Origin: Bacillota bacterium
GTDB taxonomy: Bacteria; Bacillota; Clostridia; Tissierellales; Peptoniphilaceae
Direction of reading: 5' to 3'
NCBI GenBank assembly: GCA_023442495.1
Contig: JAEZZB010000120.1
Coordinates: 1-11,937 of the forward strand
Length of the DNA stretch: 11,937 nt
Positions 11,328-11,937 of this stretch are shown here, in pieces. Position 1 is the first letter of the stretch; each line of letters starts with the position of its first letter. The position numbers and the translations under genes were made by a program. The notes beneath the pieces were generated by a model, which worked only from the letters and a program-made list of their open reading frames with translations, did no database searches and was not told where the DNA came from.

Positions 11328-11937
11328 ATGGGCATTATTAACCCATCAATACTACCAGGTTTTTTAGAACTATTACCAAAAGATCAAAAAGTATTTGATG
11401 AAATGAAATATATAATTGAAAAAAATTTCATAAAATATGGATTTGTAAATATCGATACACCTCTTATAGAAAAAGAAGATATTCTGCTTTCTAAGGGTGG
11501 TGGTGAGACGAGTAAACAAATTTATAGAATCGATAAGGAAAGTACGAAACAAGCCTTAAGATTTGATTTGACAGTAAGTCTTGCAAGATATATTTCCATG
11601 TATTCTCATAATTTAAATTTTCCATTTAGAAGATATCAAATAGGTAAAGTATATCGTGGAGAAAGAAATCAAAAAGGAAGATATAGGGAATTTTATCAAT
11701 GCGATATAGACATAGTAGGAAATGAAAAACTTTCAATTATAAATGATGGAGAAATTCCATCAATCATTTACAATATTTTTAAAGAGCTTGGATTTAAAGA
11801 TATATTATTTAGAATAAATAATAGAAAACTATTACAAGGATTTTTAGAATCAATTCAAATTGATAAATTCGAAGAAGTTTTAAGAACAATCGATAAGATT
11901 GAAAAGATAGGAAAAGATAAAACAATTGAAGAATTAT
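11328..11937 (+). CDS. hisS: Histidyl-tRNA synthetase, C-terminus cut by window edge
   Basis: I translated this frame by hand; 203 residues are visible and it runs off the window. The class II core of HisRS is clear: LPGFLELLPKDQ (9-20), DTPLIEKEDILLSKGGGETSKQIYR (43-67), and the motif 2 region GKVYRGERNQKGRYREFYQCDIDIVG (106-131) with R113 and the GRYREF loop. At residues 79-88 it has FDLTVSLARY, the type seen in archaeal/eukaryotic-like HisRS (FDLTVPxARY), not the LRPEGT form of common bacterial HisRS. The serine replaces the usual proline. The start ATG at 11328 has AGGAGA (11318-11323) overlapping the stop of the CW_7 gene. There is no T-box upstream; it is likely cotranscribed from the tRNA-Leu promoter. 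A HisZ-like paralogue is less likely because motif 2 is intact, but the later histidine-binding motif lies outside the window. Confidence 0.93.
   Translation, partial: MGIINPSILPGFLELLPKDQKVFDEMKYIIEKNFIKYGFVNIDTPLIEKEDILLSKGGGETSKQIYRIDKESTKQALRFDLTVSLARYISMYSHNLNFPFRRYQIGKVYRGERNQKGRYREFYQCDIDIVGNEKLSIINDGEIPSIIYNIFKELGFKDILFRINNRKLLQGFLESIQIDKFEEVLRTIDKIEKIGKDKTIEEL

Overview
This window comes from a very AT-rich, low-GC Gram-positive chromosome. Codons end in A/T, Shine-Dalgarno sites are strong (GGAGG/AAGGAG types), promoters are sigma-A-like TTGACA-17-TATAAT, and the gene content is housekeeping genes mixed with tRNA genes and envelope proteins. The protein style suggests an anaerobic Firmicute of the Tissierellia/Peptoniphilaceae kind (Helcococcus/Parvimonas-like). 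That placement is inference; nothing in the window proves the genus.

Left part (1-4192). A GerM-domain lipoprotein (minus strand, cut by the window start) and cysS (plus) diverge from a shared AT-rich intergenic region holding two extended -10 promoter candidates. cysS is followed after 7 nt by rlmB and then after 1 nt by a Gfo/Idh/MocA-fold protein with GH109 (NAD-dependent alpha-N-acetylgalactosaminidase)-like residues. The three look like one operon. tRNA-Cys(GCA), with its own promoter and terminator, lies convergently at the end of this operon.

Middle (4311-8560). Two overlapping genes encode the halves of a heterodimeric ABC exporter. The nucleotide-binding motifs are divided between them as one canonical and one degenerate ATP site. 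The pair is flanked by two possible RNA structures: an 18-bp long-range helix enclosing a long hairpin upstream, and a branched terminator-like structure downstream. The stretch 8378-8475 is AT-rich with no gene or motif that I can identify.

Right part (8469-11937). tRNA-Lys(CTT) and a cytoplasmic-looking GH20 beta-N-acetylhexosaminidase lie on the minus strand. A divergent plus-strand set follows: tRNA-Gly(GCC) with its own promoter and terminator, then tRNA-Leu(GAG), tRNA-Thr(CGT), a membrane-anchored protein with KET-rich repeats and a C-terminal CW_7 (Cpl-7-type) peptidoglycan-binding motif, and the start of hisS. The last four have no visible terminator between them and are probably one mixed tRNA/mRNA transcription unit.

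Common themes. Two envelope proteins at opposite ends of the window share tetrapeptide-period Glu-Thr/Lys linkers. Two putative N-acetylhexosamine-acting enzymes lie within about 6 kb. Two aminoacyl-tRNA synthetases and five tRNAs are clustered, and no T-box leader is visible before either synthetase. No CRISPR, insertion sequence, phage gene or defence system was seen.
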